A DNA stretch of 64,000 nt from Amoebidium appalachense (GCA_963693365.1 CAVNZM010000006.1:2604001-2668000); one strand, 5' to 3'. Counted from the first letter of the stretch, positions 21,664 through 42,171 are shown. Program-made: numbers and translations. The notes: generated from the letters alone by a model not told the origin.

Positions 21664-21798
<135 letters not shown>

Positions 21799-22006
21799 AG
21801 CTATATTTTTGCAGAGAATGTTTTGATAAGAGCCGCTGAGCAACATTCTGGTACAAGCTGGATAGGCAAATATTGTAAAAAGTAATAAATGCAATTCTGT
21901 TTTTTTTTTTTTGTTTTTTTTTGCAGAATTAGTTTCTGCTTCGGCAGCAATTTGCAAAGTCACTCGGCTGCCATAGTCAGAAAGCAAGATTCAGCTGGGG
22001 CAGTGC

Positions 22007-22761
22007 CACATGAGGGCCCAACCTCATCGGCTGAGTCAACTTGCAAAAAGCAGAACTATTCTGAAAAAATCAAACTGTTCGCAAAAAGCAGAATCATTCT
22101 GATAAAAGCAGAATTATTCTGCAAAAGCAGAAGTATTCTGCAAAAGCAGAGCCATTCTGCTACAAGCAGGATCATTCTGCAAACAGCAAGATCATTCTGC
22201 TTATTCTGCTAAATGCAGAATTATCCTGCTGTCGAAAGCAGAACAGTTCTGCAAGTTTGCGGAATAATTCTGCTGAAAGCAGAATAATTCTACTAAAAGC
22301 AGAGTGATAATGTTTTTTCGGAATAATTCTGCTAAATAGCAAAAATATTGCTAAAAGATTGATTCTGCTTTTGCAGAGTAGAATAATTCTGCTTTTTGCA
22401 GAATAATTCCCCTTTTGCAGAATAGTTCCGTTCTTGAACATTAACCCTGCTCCTTGCAGAATAATTCCCCTTTTTGCAGAATAATTAAACTTGTTCATGC
22501 AGATTAATCCGTTTGCAGAATAACTCTGCTTGTTGCAGAATAATTCTGCTTTTTGCAGAACAATGCCCCTTTTGCAGAATAATTCCGTTCTTGCAGGGTT
22601 AATCCTGCTTTTTGCAGAATAATTCTGCTTTTTGCAGAACAATTCCGTTCTTGCAGAATAATTTTACTTTTTGCAGGAGAATTCCCCTTTTTGCACAATA
22701 ATTCCGTTCTTGCAGAATGATTCAAGCAACCGACTCTGCCAATTTGGTTGGGCCCCACATG
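22007..22761. mobile_element. Palindromic-satellite element with inverted ends (copy 1)
   Basis: The core is a dense array of degenerate units around the palindrome GCAGAATAATTCTGC joined by A4-5 or T4-5 linkers (about 22,040-22,720). It is bounded by inverted ends: left CACATGAGGGCCCAACC followed by a GGCTGAGTC block; right, on the opposite strand, CATGTGGGGCCCAACC followed by a GGCAGAGTC block. A second copy with the same ends is at 50,452-50,902. It has no coding capacity. I infer a non-autonomous, MITE-like element that carries a satellite core. Confidence 0.65.
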
Positions 22762-23822
22762 CTACTATCATATTAATCCGCTTTGGTAGAATGACTCCAT
22801 TTTGGCCGAGTATTCCTGTGTTGACTAAACTTTATATTTTATCACAATATGGTAAATGCAGAACTGTTGTGCTTCAAGTTGCATATTAAATCTGGTTTTT
22901 GCTTGCACCGAGGGTTATTCTGCCGATGTAGTTACCCTTTTCTTCCCCCCTTCCCCTCCCTTTCGAGCTCCTCCCCCATCCCTCCTCCTCCCCCCCCCCC
23001 CCCCCCCCCCTCCCGCGCCCCCTCACCACCACCACGCGCGCACACACACCGACACATATTCTTTCTCTCTCTCCTTGACTACCAACTCCAAGCTTTTCAA
23101 CAGCACACAGTTGCATTCTGAAGCACTACTCTCAGCAAGAGGGTCTGTTGATAAGTGCAAATAGGATGCCCGTTCAAGCACGCTACTTGGACATGTGTGT
23201 GCATGTGCATGCTTGATGATCGTTTCTCTGAGAAGTTCAACGTGTCTCAGACTGTGCTACGGTCTGGCACTACGTGTGTGTGTAGACTGGGTGCATGTGT
23301 AAACTCTCGCACGTTGCGTGCGTGTCCAAATCCTAAGGCTGTATGTGACGAAGTCTGGTGGGTGACTACAGTAGGCTATTTATCTGTTAACTAGACTAGG
23401 CTATGAGATACTTATGCCTGGGTAAATTGCTCCGCAGGGGGGGGGGAGGAGGGGGGGGGGGGGGCGCGGATTCAAGGTTCAAGTTCTGAGCACTGATCTA
23501 TGAGCCCATGGGTGGATAGCACCCAGCGCCTGACATGAAGTTAGTGGGTGCGGGGTGGATGGGGGAGTGGGGTGGGAGGAGAAGGTGGAGGGGAAGGTTA
23601 GAGGGGGGAATGGATGCCGAGAAGTGAAGTGGAATTGGGAGGAGGGGGGGGGGGGGGGAGTAGGGAGGAGGGGTTGGGGGGAAGGGGGGAGGGGGCGTGG
23701 AGGGGAGGAGGGGGAGGTGGGGGGAGGTAAGGGCTGAGGATCAGAAATCCTCGGTTACCTGCACGAAAAGGAGGTGCAAGGGATATTCTGTCTGTGTATC
23801 CGGATCAGCCAGGGGGGAGGAA

Positions 23823-23854
<32 letters not shown>

Positions 23855-24914
23855 GGGGGGAGGGGAGGGAGGGGGGGAGGGGGGAGGGGGAGGGGAAGGA
23901 GGGGAGGAGGGGGGAGGGAGGGTGGGGACTGGTCAAAGAGCCTGAGGGAAAACATAAGACTGTGTGTGCAGGCTATGTAAAGTTTGTATGCACATGTATG
24001 GTGGCTGTGTGGATCTGGGCAGGCAGCGCTGCCATACATGGGTAGGCCGTGCTTCAGATTACGTGCATTGCGGCTGTAGCCAGCTAGAATCTTATTTCCA
24101 GGCCCCTCTATACCCCAGGAGGAGAAAATTTAAAAATCTATATTTTTATATATGCTGTGGGGGCTCAGATGAATCAAAGGGAAAAACCTTACTCTTCATA
24201 CATGCCGACGGGGCTAATCAGCTAGAATCTTAAAATCCTAAAATTTCTTGCCTCGATCTTAAATTCGAAAAATCCAAAGTTTAGCGCACTCCTGTAGAGT
24301 AGGATGCTTGTTTGGCAGCGAGTAAGGGCAAGAGAGGTAGGGGAAGACAGGTAGGGGGAGAGAGGGGAGAGGAAAACAGCCCGGAGGAGGGGGGGGAGGG
24401 GGGGGGGGGGGGGGGGTTGCGAAGCCACCCTTGCATGTAGGACCAATGTCTCGTTTTGATTGGAATGGATAACAGTCACTCCATGGGAATAGGTCTAGGG
24501 GGATGTGCTTCTATCCCCTAAAACTTTGTAGGTCACAAGTCAGGCTGCAATGTTTGGGGGCGAATCAGATTATGGGTTGGTGACATCCCCCCCCCCCCCC
24601 CCCCGGACCCCCCCTCCCCCCGTCCCCCCTCCCCCCCCCCCCCCCCCCCCCCCCCCCGCCACCCACCCACCCACCCACCCACCCACCCACGCACTCACCA
24701 ACCCCCACCACCACCACACCTACCCCCCCACCCCCGGTGAGGGTTGGATGTTGGGGGAAAGAGGTCTGTGCTAGTGTGTCCCGCGATGATGTGTGTGGAT
24801 ATATTGTTGTGTGTGTGTGTGTGTGTTGGGGGGGGGGCTTCTCAGGTCGAGTGCTTGCTTTCTCTCACACCCTGTCTCTCTCTCTCTCTTTCACTCGCTC
24901 TCGCCTTATCGCTC

Positions 24915-24951
<37 letters not shown>

Positions 24952-25351
24952 AGCGTGCTCCCCCCCCCGCCCCACCCCCCCACCGCCCCTCCACCCCCTC
25001 TCTTTTTCTCTTCTCTCGGGCCCCCTGCCCTCACTCTCTTCTTCCCTCCAACCCCTTCCGCCCCCCTCCCCCCCCCCCCTCACACCCCTTAAGCTTCGAG
25101 CCCCCCCCCCCCCCCCCCCCCCCCCTCTTCACCCTCTCATCTCTCTCGGTGTCCTTCCTTCCCGTTCCCCTGCCTCCCTGCCCCCCCCCCCCCCCCCCCC
25201 CTCTCCCCCCCCCCCCTCCCCCCCCCCCCCCCCCCCCCCCCCCACCCACCACCGGTACCACCACCACCACCACAACACACAAAACACACACACACGATCC
25301 CTGGGGAATCAAGGGGGCGGGGGGGGGGACCGGGAGGGGGGGGGGGGGGGA

Positions 25352-25390
<39 letters not shown>

Positions 25391-26058
25391 TTCAAGAGGT
25401 GAGCAAGGTAAGCTCACGTGGGTTCCGGAGTATGAGAAGACCAACCGCTAATTGACAATGAACGATGTGATGTGATTGGTTCGGTATCATGCGAGGAATG
25501 TAACTGTGGACCCTCACAGTGTACGTTTGCTATAGTGGGCACCTATGTTTGAGGCCCATCTAGAGGCACACCATATACACAGGTAGAGGGGTGCTTCGGG
25601 AGTGTGCATATGCATGTGTGCGCGTGTGTGGGTGTGCACTTTTTCTCTCTCTCTCTCTGTCTCCCTCTCTCTTGCTCCCCCCCCCCCCCAAAACCCCCTA
25701 ATGTGTGTTCACGCACGCGTAGGGACCATGTCTGTGTATGTGCACGTGAATATGCTTGTTATCTTAGCAATTCTTCAAAGGGGCCCAATCAAAAAACACC
25801 ATTTCATATTTCAAGAACATAGCTACGTGGCCAGCACGCACAAATACATTTATAGCAGAATATGTCCATATAAATATGCCATCTGATTGGTTCACGTCTC
25901 GTTTTACACTATCAAGTATAACCTACATGCCCGTCAACATACATAAATACTGTACAGACAAACTTGTGAAACCCAAGCACCACCGAACAACAAGTACCAA
26001 CTGCTAGAGAACCAGTAGAAAACACAACCAGGAAAAGACTGCAGCAGTGAATCTATCC

Positions 26059-28665
26059 CTAATAAGCCGTCGGTAGAGGAGGTGGTGGGGCATAGCTCAC
26101 ATTCGTCTCCATAAAGGCCTTTCTCTCCTTATTCTCCATATTAAACCAGTCACCGGTAGGTATAGACACAACATTCCACCCCAGGCCCCTTAATGTCTTG
26201 CACTTAAGTTGTGTGCTTCCCAGAAGTGTCCGCGGATTACACCTACCAAAGTGCACCGGCCCGTCAATCTCAATTAACGTGTTAGTGCCCTTCACCCACG
26301 CATCAACAACAAAATTTACCCCGGGGGCCTGCCACTCCACCGACAAACTAAAACCCATATCCATTAAGTCTTTCGAAATCATTCCCTGCGACTCGGACAT
26401 TTCTATGCACCTGTGGGTCTCAGACTTGTAGAACCTCTCTGCCCTGAGCAGTAATTCCCGTGCGTGCTGCTGTGTATATAACTCCGCGGCCAGCTGCGGG
26501 TGATCTCCACGCAGGGCCCAGTGTGCCTGGTGCAACTGCATGTACTGCAGTTTGTGCAGCAAGTCCATGGGTACACGTTCAAGCCGGGTCAGGGCTGCGG
26601 CCCACAACTTTCGGGCCAGGGCCTCATCCACACCCAGCACGGCCGCCGCGTACAGGGTGCACGTGGACGCTGCCGTGTCGACATCAACGTCGGTCTCGTC
26701 CGTGAACCGCCTGAACCAATCATATGCCGGGGTCTTATTTGGCGCCATCAGCGACGTCGTTGCCATGGTTGCAGACATATGCACCGTGGGATGTGGCCGG
26801 GGAAAAAGCAGCTTCAGCCGTGCCCACAGGTCATCCAACAGGGGGTAGTCGTTGATTCGCAGCGCCGCCAGTGCGCTGAAAAGAAGGACGAAGGTCTGCT
26901 CCTTTTCGTATCCGGGCAGCAGCGCCCGAATCTTTTTGCGGGCCCACTCGGTGAAACTGCGACTCTCGATCTGCAACTGGCCCATGCCGTGCACCACCAG
27001 GGCCAAATCCTGCGGCCCAATCGCTGTCTCATCGGCCCTGTCGATGGCAAACACCCTTGTGATCAGGTCATTATACACGGGGTAGAACAGCCTGGTGCCC
27101 GTGTTGACGCAGGCATTGAGCACCAACCCCATCCCCTGCACCGTCATCTCATTAAGCACCTCGGGCACACGTTCGGCCAGCGCCGACATTAACCGTGGGT
27201 CGTCCGCGCTAAGCGATACCGCGGCATTGAAAATGGTGGGTACCTGCTGCCCGTCCAAACGCGGTGCAAGCTCCAGCGCCCTATCAAGCAACACCCCCAA
27301 ACCGGGTGGAGTGAGCCCAAATTTGGCAAGGGCGTTAAGGAGCTGGCTCAGGGTGCGACCACACACATTGCCTATGATGGTAGTGGCCCGTGCTGCGGTA
27401 GCCAAGAGGAGTGGGTCGTTCTGCACCTGGGCCTTTGCCAGTGCGTTCGACACGGCCGCAATGTCCATCTTGTCCATGCGCTCAACCAAAGCAAGCGCCC
27501 GCGCCCCCAACACCCCCCACACATCGGCGTCGCACACACCGGTGCGTGCTATGTAGTTCATCGATGTAGACACGTCGATAATGTTCATGTCTTTTGCCAC
27601 CTCACCCATCCGTTTCAATATTGCCGCGTCCAAAGCCGTGTCGGTGTATCCGACCTTAACAAACCCGTTTGCTACCTGCGCCAGCTCCCGGGGTTGTAAC
27701 TGGGGGACATACGTGACAGACCGTTCTGCCAAAACGCCAAACACGTCCATTTTGGGGGGTGGTGTTTTCGAAAACCCGTTGACTAGAATAGAAACCTCGC
27801 GCCCGTTCAACTGTGAAGGCGCTTGAATGACGCAGTCTGCAATGGCTCTGGTTAGCTTATTGCGTTGGATAGAGGATAGGCGAACAAACCCTTGGGCAAC
27901 AAGAAGTTCACACAGCTCCCACGGTGTGTAGGTAGCTATGGATGTGTGTACCCGGGCAAGAAGTGCGTTGATGAGTGGCTCGTTGTTCTGAGAAAGCATC
28001 CCCAGACCTTTCAGTGCGCGCAGCGTGCCTCGTGATGACAACTGCTCTACCCCGTTTGCCACGTTTTCAATGGCAGCCGTTATGCAACGGTCGTGCCTGC
28101 AACCCAAACGACCCAACGTGTATAAAACTTCCGCCGAAGTATGTGGCCCGTGTTTGTCGACTTGCCCCACGAGACAGTCAAGGATAGCGCGTGTGTGGAG
28201 GTCATCTGAAAGACCAACAGCACTCTGTGCACTAAGCAGGCGTAGGAGGGAGGTGGGGGGTGCTTGTGATATCTGGTCTGCAGCGCGCCGGGAGAGAATC
28301 TCGAATGCTGCAGGGTCAAGCGCTCTCCTTATGGTACAGGCCTCTAGAAGTGACGTTATGTCGCTTAGGTTTAAGTCATGTTGTATGCCCTTAGCACGCC
28401 TTAACGCCGCAAAGAGGGTGTTCTGGATTTCCTTGTGGGAAATACCAGTCAGGCGAGCCGCACCTAACGCTCCAGCGGCTAGTTGTGGAGGGCCGAGAAG
28501 AGGAATGCTCTTTCTGTATGATTCTAGCAGAGAAATAGACTCCTTTCTAGTCAATGTTCTTCCTTCGTGGTGCCCTAGAGAGACGACACGACTTACTGCA
28601 GCACCAGTAGAGGCGGGGGGTGTGGAAAGGGTGCACAGGCGGCGAAAATGAGTGAGGAGTGACAT
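26059..28665 (-). CDS. RAP-domain protein, probable organelle RNA-binding factor
   Basis: Single exon, 868 aa. The N terminus (MSLLTHFRRLCTL) is basic, hydroxylated and free of acids, like a mitochondrial or plastid targeting peptide. Residues about 50-650 are helical and contain repeated patterns of the kind 'L..LLNALAKFG' and 'ELAQVANGFVKVGY', typical of the alpha-helical repeats (OPR or heptatricopeptide-like) that precede RAP domains. The C-terminal RAP domain spans about 784-854, with VDAWVKGTNTLIEIDGPVHF, then LKCKTLRGLGWNVVSIP and a DWF motif. Family members act in organelle RNA processing, stability or translation. The gene is divergent from the nitrile hydratase gene, about 800 bp apart. 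A conserved IEIDGP core and full length suggest it is functional. Its exact RNA target cannot be inferred. Confidence 0.9.
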   Translation of the reverse strand: MSLLTHFRRLCTLSTPPASTGAAVSRVVSLGHHEGRTLTRKESISLLESYRKSIPLLGPPQLAAGALGAARLTGISHKEIQNTLFAALRRAKGIQHDLNLSDITSLLEACTIRRALDPAAFEILSRRAADQISQAPPTSLLRLLSAQSAVGLSDDLHTRAILDCLVGQVDKHGPHTSAEVLYTLGRLGCRHDRCITAAIENVANGVEQLSSRGTLRALKGLGMLSQNNEPLINALLARVHTSIATYTPWELCELLVAQGFVRLSSIQRNKLTRAIADCVIQAPSQLNGREVSILVNGFSKTPPPKMDVFGVLAERSVTYVPQLQPRELAQVANGFVKVGYTDTALDAAILKRMGEVAKDMNIIDVSTSMNYIARTGVCDADVWGVLGARALALVERMDKMDIAAVSNALAKAQVQNDPLLLATAARATTIIGNVCGRTLSQLLNALAKFGLTPPGLGVLLDRALELAPRLDGQQVPTIFNAAVSLSADDPRLMSALAERVPEVLNEMTVQGMGLVLNACVNTGTRLFYPVYNDLITRVFAIDRADETAIGPQDLALVVHGMGQLQIESRSFTEWARKKIRALLPGYEKEQTFVLLFSALAALRINDYPLLDDLWARLKLLFPRPHPTVHMSATMATTSLMAPNKTPAYDWFRRFTDETDVDVDTAASTCTLYAAAVLGVDEALARKLWAAALTRLERVPMDLLHKLQYMQLHQAHWALRGDHPQLAAELYTQQHARELLLRAERFYKSETHRCIEMSESQGMISKDLMDMGFSLSVEWQAPGVNFVVDAWVKGTNTLIEIDGPVHFGRCNPRTLLGSTQLKCKTLRGLGWNVVSIPTGDWFNMENKERKAFMETNVSYAPPPPLPTAY

Positions 28666-29461
28666 GGTGGTGCTTGTTTACAAAAGGGGTTGGAAGTGTG
28701 GCTAGAAGTGTGCAAGCCTCATGTTTTGTGGTCTTACTTTATCTATGGGCTAAAGGAGGCCATCACAGAACATCGTGACACCCGTACGACAACGTAAAGT
28801 ATTATACACTGTACTGTACATAGTCCTGTGCGCACGGTGCATGTGCATGGGTGCGCGCCGGCCAAGCCTTGGAGGTGCACACGTGCACCATGGGTTGACA
28901 GAAACTGATGACGTAATTACAGTGGCTCATTATGAGCCGCATTAGCCATATATGGCAAGTGTGAATGACGTCAGACGGGGCCGCAGGAAGGAGAAAAACA
29001 AAAACTTTTCTACAATAGGTTGTAGTTGCCAGCCACAAAGCCTTTGAGGGGAAACGGAAAAGGGTGTAGCGGCGTTTCTAGCATATTCGAAAAGGTGGGT
29101 TGTTATCTGGTGCTGTGTAAGTGCGGAAAGGAGGGTCGTTTACGATGGTGGTGACATTTGACGGCGAAGAAAGTTTGCATTGCATGTTGTTTCTAGCTGT
29201 TTGAACCAGGGTTCAGGAGAGCATAGGGCTTTCTTTTGCTTCTACGTTTACTTGCCACCTGTTGTCTTTCTCTTGTTTGATTGACCCATGATAACAAGAT
29301 TATAACTAACTCACCTCCATCCTCCGCTGCCCCTTCAACCCGTTTTTCGTCTCCCTCCCTCTCCCTCCCTCCCTCCCCGCCTCTCTCCCTCCGTGCCTCC
29401 CTCCCTCCCTCCCTCCGTTCCTCCCTCCCTGCCTCCCTCGTTTCCTTCTTTTTTCTGCAGA
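28666..29461. other. Divergent promoter region, RAP gene and nitrile hydratase gene
   Basis: Unique sequence shared by two divergent genes. A minus-strand TATAATA at 28,800-28,806 lies about 135 bp upstream of the RAP start. On the nitrile hydratase side, a C/T-rich tract ending in TTCTGCAG (29,453-29,460) precedes the ATG, so a 5' UTR intron probably ends here. Confidence 0.5.
28800..28806 (-). promoter_or_regulatory. Possible TATA box of the RAP gene
   Basis: TATAATA on the minus strand, about 135 bp upstream of the ATG at 28665, a spacing similar to the other TATA candidates in this window. Confidence 0.4.
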
Positions 29462-36843
<7,382 letters not shown>

Positions 36844-37001
36844 GCATGTTGCTTTAACGTTTGTTGTAGTTTCTTTAACAAAAAAAAAAGATTGTGCTAT
36901 CAAACTTGTTGCATTGGTTTGCATTGGAACTTTCTGTAATGGAACTGTATGTTTTTTAACAAAAAACTTGCTAGATTTTCTGCACTAAAAAACCACGTAA
37001 A

Positions 37002-37007
37002 AATAAA
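37002..37007 (+). terminator. Candidate poly(A) signal of nitrile hydratase gene
   Basis: AATAAA about 160 bp after the stop codon, in an A/T-rich stretch. It is the best match in the likely 3' UTR. Confidence 0.4.
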
Positions 37008-37704
37008 ATTTAATGTGGATAATCGCCGCATGGATCATTGTTGTAGCGATTCACAAGCGTTAATAGCACGAGTCCTGTAATGTACAAAAAAAAATTTTTT
37101 TGTTCAAGTCTTGGTGTGCATATCCAAGGGCGTTCAAGGTTTGAACTAAGTAAGTATATAGTCATGCACGTTGTAAATCACAAATAAAGGAAAGCGAAAA
37201 CGATGATTCGATTAGCAGATGCATACACCACCATGGATACATTTTTGTGTGCATGCTTTGCATTTTCTGTCCTTCGAACGTTCTCTGTACACGTGCGGTG
37301 TAACACATGCCCTCCCCCCCCCTCCTCCCCCGCGACCACCCCAGATGCATCCTTTCCGTTTCTTAAATCTTGCGAGTGTCTCTTTGGGGATCCCCGGTGC
37401 ACACGGGCACACACAAACACCCCGGCTTTAAAGTTGATGTGGCATGCGGGCACACATTACGCACGCACGTGCAAAAACACGTTGTCACGCGGCACGCACG
37501 CGAAATTGTTATGGCAACACACTGCAACTAGCATGCAAGGCGCAGTTGCCCCCAACAAAGTTCTGCGGTACGGGGAAAGGAAAGAAAATAGTTTGTGATT
37601 AGGGTAAGGGAGGGAGGGATTTGCTGAGGGGTGGGTGGGTGGGTACCTTCCGCGGTGGGTGTTGGTGGTGGCCATGGTGGTGTACTACGGCCGTGCCGGG
37701 TCGG

Positions 37705-37736
<32 letters not shown>

Positions 37737-39507
37737 GGAGGGGAGAGGGAGGGAGAGGGAGGGGGGGGGGGGGGGGGGGAATACACTGCGACAAGTGATT
37801 CATGCGGTGTCGGAGGCAGTGGTGCGGCACGTGACACATGTGTGCACATGCATATGCGCGCAGCATACGCACGCATGTGCATGCGCTTAGGCAGCTGTAC
37901 ACACTGTGACATGCATGCTTGCCCCCCCCTCCCCCGGGCCCCCAGGCCTCTCTGGCGCGGTGATTGCGCAATCCACATCCAACCCCAATTTTTATAGCCA
38001 ATAGATACTAATAATAGTTAGCTATGTTTGTTTACACGTTTGACGTTTAGATTGGTTGAAAGAATTCGCCAGGTTATGATTGGCTCATCCATGATCCATA
38101 GATTTCTACAAACTAAAGACTTGGGACGATGAAATCAACTTACAGGTTTTCGGGTTTGATGGTTATCTAAGTAATTGCCTGCTTCGTGTCCGGGAGTAGC
38201 CAGTTTTTATACCTCCTCACTGTAATATCTGTGATATATCGATTGCTTCTATTTTTTGAAGAGCACATATACAAAATTATAAAAAATATAGGTTTTCAAT
38301 AATGGAGCTTCAAGCAAATGAATATTGGAGTTACCAATGGACGGTCTTTTATAAATGAACTACTACCCATAACAAAGAATTTATAAAGAGATATTTTTGG
38401 GTCACAGCTTTTTTGTACAGACCTACGTACATCAAGGCCTATATTACTGTTCTATTCAATGAATCGTCAATATTATTCTTCATTCTGCATTCAGTGTCGG
38501 AGTCCCGGAAGTTGGACTCGGAGCTGAAAATGTGCTGGGGCGTATTGAGTAAATTCACTCACTGTATCGGTATAGGGAGATCCATGGCCCATCGGGTCGT
38601 CTCTGCGTGCCCTTGCGGCCTTGTTTTGTCGGCTCGACAGATCTGCGCAGTGACCATTCGCTGAATCGAATCGTTAGGATCAGCGATCCGATAGAGAGGG
38701 GTAAAAGCTTATTACTATCTTCTTGACATGAGTTCATCACAATTCTAAAAAAAAAACACTGGTCTCTGCTTCTTGAATAATAATAAAGCATAAAAAGCTT
38801 TTAAACATATAAAAATAAGACCCAATCTAGCGATAAAAATCTGTTTACAGATAGCTATGTACTCCTCCTTCAACGCTAAAAAATGTTTTCATCCGACCTC
38901 CTTTCCGGATTAGGGTCATGATTGGGTCGCTTCCGGGCCGGTTTGATGGGTCGCAAAACAGTTCAACGGGCAACTGTCAGCCCACCCACTTCTGTGTGTA
39001 CCCGTTTTGCCCGTTTAATTTTGTGTACCCGCTGCACCGACTGACAGAGAAGGCAAGCAAAATAACGGACGCATTGGCACGAACGCCGAGGTGAGTGTCT
39101 GTGTGTGTTCGTTTGCGTGTGTATGGGTGTGTAAGCAGAGGAGGGAGACCTGCAAAGGTAGAGTAAGAAGCTTAACAAAGGGAGAATGAGGGAGAGGTGG
39201 GTTGGAGTTGCTGTGTGCATCGAGCGTCCGCTTATTTTTTCGTTATTGAAGTTTTAGGAAAGTGTTTCCCGGGGCCAGTACGGACTACTTGTTTGTTTCG
39301 TCAGGCAAAAGGGCAGCTTTAAAGCGTTAGCCAGGCTTCTGACACCCTGAGCTCTATATCTTCTACTTTTTTAGCAGCGTGGCCTAGGTAGCCCTCTCGC
39401 AAGTGTTAGTTTGTTTATATAATAGGTTGTCCGGTCGTTTCACAGGTCGTGTGGATCTCCTGTGTGCATCTGCGCTTGCTGGTTGGCCTTTTGCGCGAGT
39501 CGAAACC
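37008..39507. other. Intergenic region, no gene seen
   Basis: Mixed composition with G and C runs at about 37,709-37,779 and 37,921-37,935 and A/T-rich DNA at about 38,000-38,900. The open frames are short and not convincing. Confidence 0.5.
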
Positions 39508-39518
39508 TATATATAAAG
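39508..39518 (+). promoter_or_regulatory. TATA box of the hAT-derived gene
   Basis: TATATATAAAG, 371 bp upstream of the ATG at 39879. A strong donor-like GTAAGA at 39,655 and an acceptor after the C(n)A(n) tract (ACAG, ending 39,873) suggest a 5' UTR intron that explains the long spacing. Confidence 0.55.
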
Positions 39519-39823
39519 CTTCTACACGTGCTAGTGGCGGTGGCCCCTGCGCATCCTAATGCCTTTCTTGTGCATTCACCCCCTTTCTTTTGGTTTATTA
39601 TTACTAGTGTTCCTGGTGCTTGGGTTCCCTTTTTCTGTCCCACTTCTTTCCATGGTAAGATGCCCAGGTGTGAAGCTCGTTTTTGGCATAACCCACTTGT
39701 GCACATTTGTGTAGTCTGCTTGTGGACATATCTTCAAACTGCCTACAGTTGCTCATGTTCTTTACCCCACCCTTTTGTTTTTTGTGCGCATTCCCCTCCG
39801 CTTTCGTTTATAACACCCTGTAC

Positions 39824-39854
<31 letters not shown>

Positions 39855-39878
39855 AAAAAAAAAAAAAAAACAGGAATC

Positions 39879-42069
39879 ATGGCGCAGTACCCGTACTACG
39901 GCGCAGCGGGGTGGACGGGGGGCTGGGAGGACCAGCGTGTGCAGCACACGTACCTTGCTAACGCATACGACGCTGCTGGCGCTGCCCGGGCAGTGCAGGT
40001 GCGTTGAATGGCCAGGTTTATATGGGTAGTGGCAGTTTGTGTTAGGGCTATGTGTCCAGAAATGGCTGTGGTAAACTGGTATTTTCAGCGTTTAGACGAC
40101 ACCCACGTGAGGCACCGGGTGGCTGGGTATGAGGTTAGGATTGAACCAATATAGCAACACTTATCGGGAGGTGACAGGCATGGCTTTGGGGTGTATCGGC
40201 ATGGAAATAATGAAGTGTTCAGTAAGCCATGAAAGAAACAGGTTGAGATGGCAAGGCAAAAAGTTGGCAGATGTGGGCAAAAGCATTCTACGATTTCCCT
40301 CGAGTAGATAGTCGGGATAGAGGGCTGGAATATGAAGGCACTCCCACCGAGCCAGATGGGGAAGATCTTTTGTCTAAAGGTGTCTAAAGGGCTGTTGGCC
40401 TGTTGTGGCAGCCTAAATAAGAATTTTCCTTCTCCTCCGGTTGGTTTCCGAATTCACGTTATGTGTTTTCTTGGCCATCACCCCTATTCCCTTTCCTTTT
40501 TTTCTGGTCTTTCCTTTTTTTTTTAATCCCTCCTTTTCCTCCCTGCCTGTAGGTACTTGTGATTCTGACATTAGTGGGCCCAACCCTTAGGAAGTTGTAT
40601 AGTGTGTGGTTTGGTGGTGGTGGTGTGTGGGTGTGTGTGTGGGGGGGGGGGGGATTATAAGGTCTAGGTGTTCACTTTGTGCAAACAAGTTTGAACCGTT
40701 ACAGCGATCCATCATTATCCGTATGCTTACATCCCCTGCCCCCCCCCCCCCCCCCCCCCCCCCCTACACACACACGTGCGCAGACACAGGTCAAGCAGCC
40801 ACAGCAGCCAGCCGACCTGCTCCTGGATTTGGACCCTCTGCCTGCCACAGCTCCCCCACGCAAGAAGGGTGCAGGTACGTGTGTGTTTTTGGTGTACGTG
40901 TGCACATGCCTTGCTCTATGCAGTGGCTGTGTTTTGCACCCGTGTCTTGTGCCTCTGGATGCATGTGGTGGGTGGGGGGGGGGGGGGGGGGGGGGGGGGG
41001 GAGAGATGTAGAGAGGACAAAATATGTACAAGCAAAACAAGGGGGTAGGGGGTTGGGGAAGAAACGAAATAGAATTTTCTGGTCGGCCGGCAGCAGTTGT
41101 GCCCTTGCGCCAGCCACTGCCGCCATCGTCTGACAAATCGGGAACTTCTCACCGATACACCCCCCCCCCCCCCCCCCGGCCCAATCACCACAACATACAC
41201 ACACACACACACACAGGCAAGACCAAGAAGGCAGGAACTGCCGATTCCAGCAAGAAAGCAGCCCCCCCACCCCTTCCCACCAGCCCCCCCCACCAAGTGG
41301 TCGCAGTCAGTGCCCCCCCAGCACTGCAGGCGGACGTGCTAACAGACACCCCCAAGAGGAAGGGTATGGGGAGACGGCCCACCTCCCACGTGTGGGAGCA
41401 CTACTATCGCAATGAAGAGAAGCCGGGGTATGTGCTGTGTGCCCACTGCGACATGGCGCTGAAGCACGATAGCACGTGCACGGGCACAAGCAGTCTGCAG
41501 AGGCACCTTGAGAGGAAGCACAACATTTACGCACCGAATAGGGACCCCCCTGAGCCGAAAAAACCACAGCTACCGGCAATTACAAAGCGCGAGGTGTGTG
41601 TGTGCACACGTGATAGAGATTTTTTGGGGGGAGGTTTAGGGGGGAAGGGCTGATATTGAAGGGGACTGGTGTTCCAATTGAGGGTGTAAGGGAGAGTAGG
41701 AGTGGTGTAGGGGCATTAGTTGGCACTGCTGCTGTTGGGTGATCTCGTGAGTGTGTTGACTTCCTTGGTCTCATTTTTGCCTCTTTTTTATTTCGCCACC
41801 ATCCCTTCTGCTTTTTTTTTGGGGGGGGGGGGGGAGAGGGGGGGTCAGCTGTCTTTTGTTTTATACATCATAATTATTTTCAAAATGCCTACTTTTTTGT
41901 GTTTTATTTTTATTCCTTGTTTTTTTGTGTTTATGATTATTCGTTGTGGTTTTGGTTTTCTTTTCCTTCTTTCTTCTCGTCTGCTCTCTTCATCTTCTTT
42001 TCTCTCTCTCTCTCTCTCTCTCTCACTCTCTCACTCGCTCTCTCTTTTCTTTTTCTTTTTTCTTTTTTT

Positions 42070-42116
<47 letters not shown>

Positions 42117-42131
42117 TCCAACTTCATCAGC

Positions 42132-42171
<40 letters not shown>

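Noticed and set aside
23155-23394. 79-aa Cys-containing open frame
   Set aside because: It shows no family pattern, sits next to repeats, and has no promoter or splice support.
41090-41160. Possible extra exon between exons 2 and 3 of the hAT-derived gene
   Set aside because: It has an acceptor in a suitable phase but no GT donor in phase, and exon 2 joins exon 3 directly.
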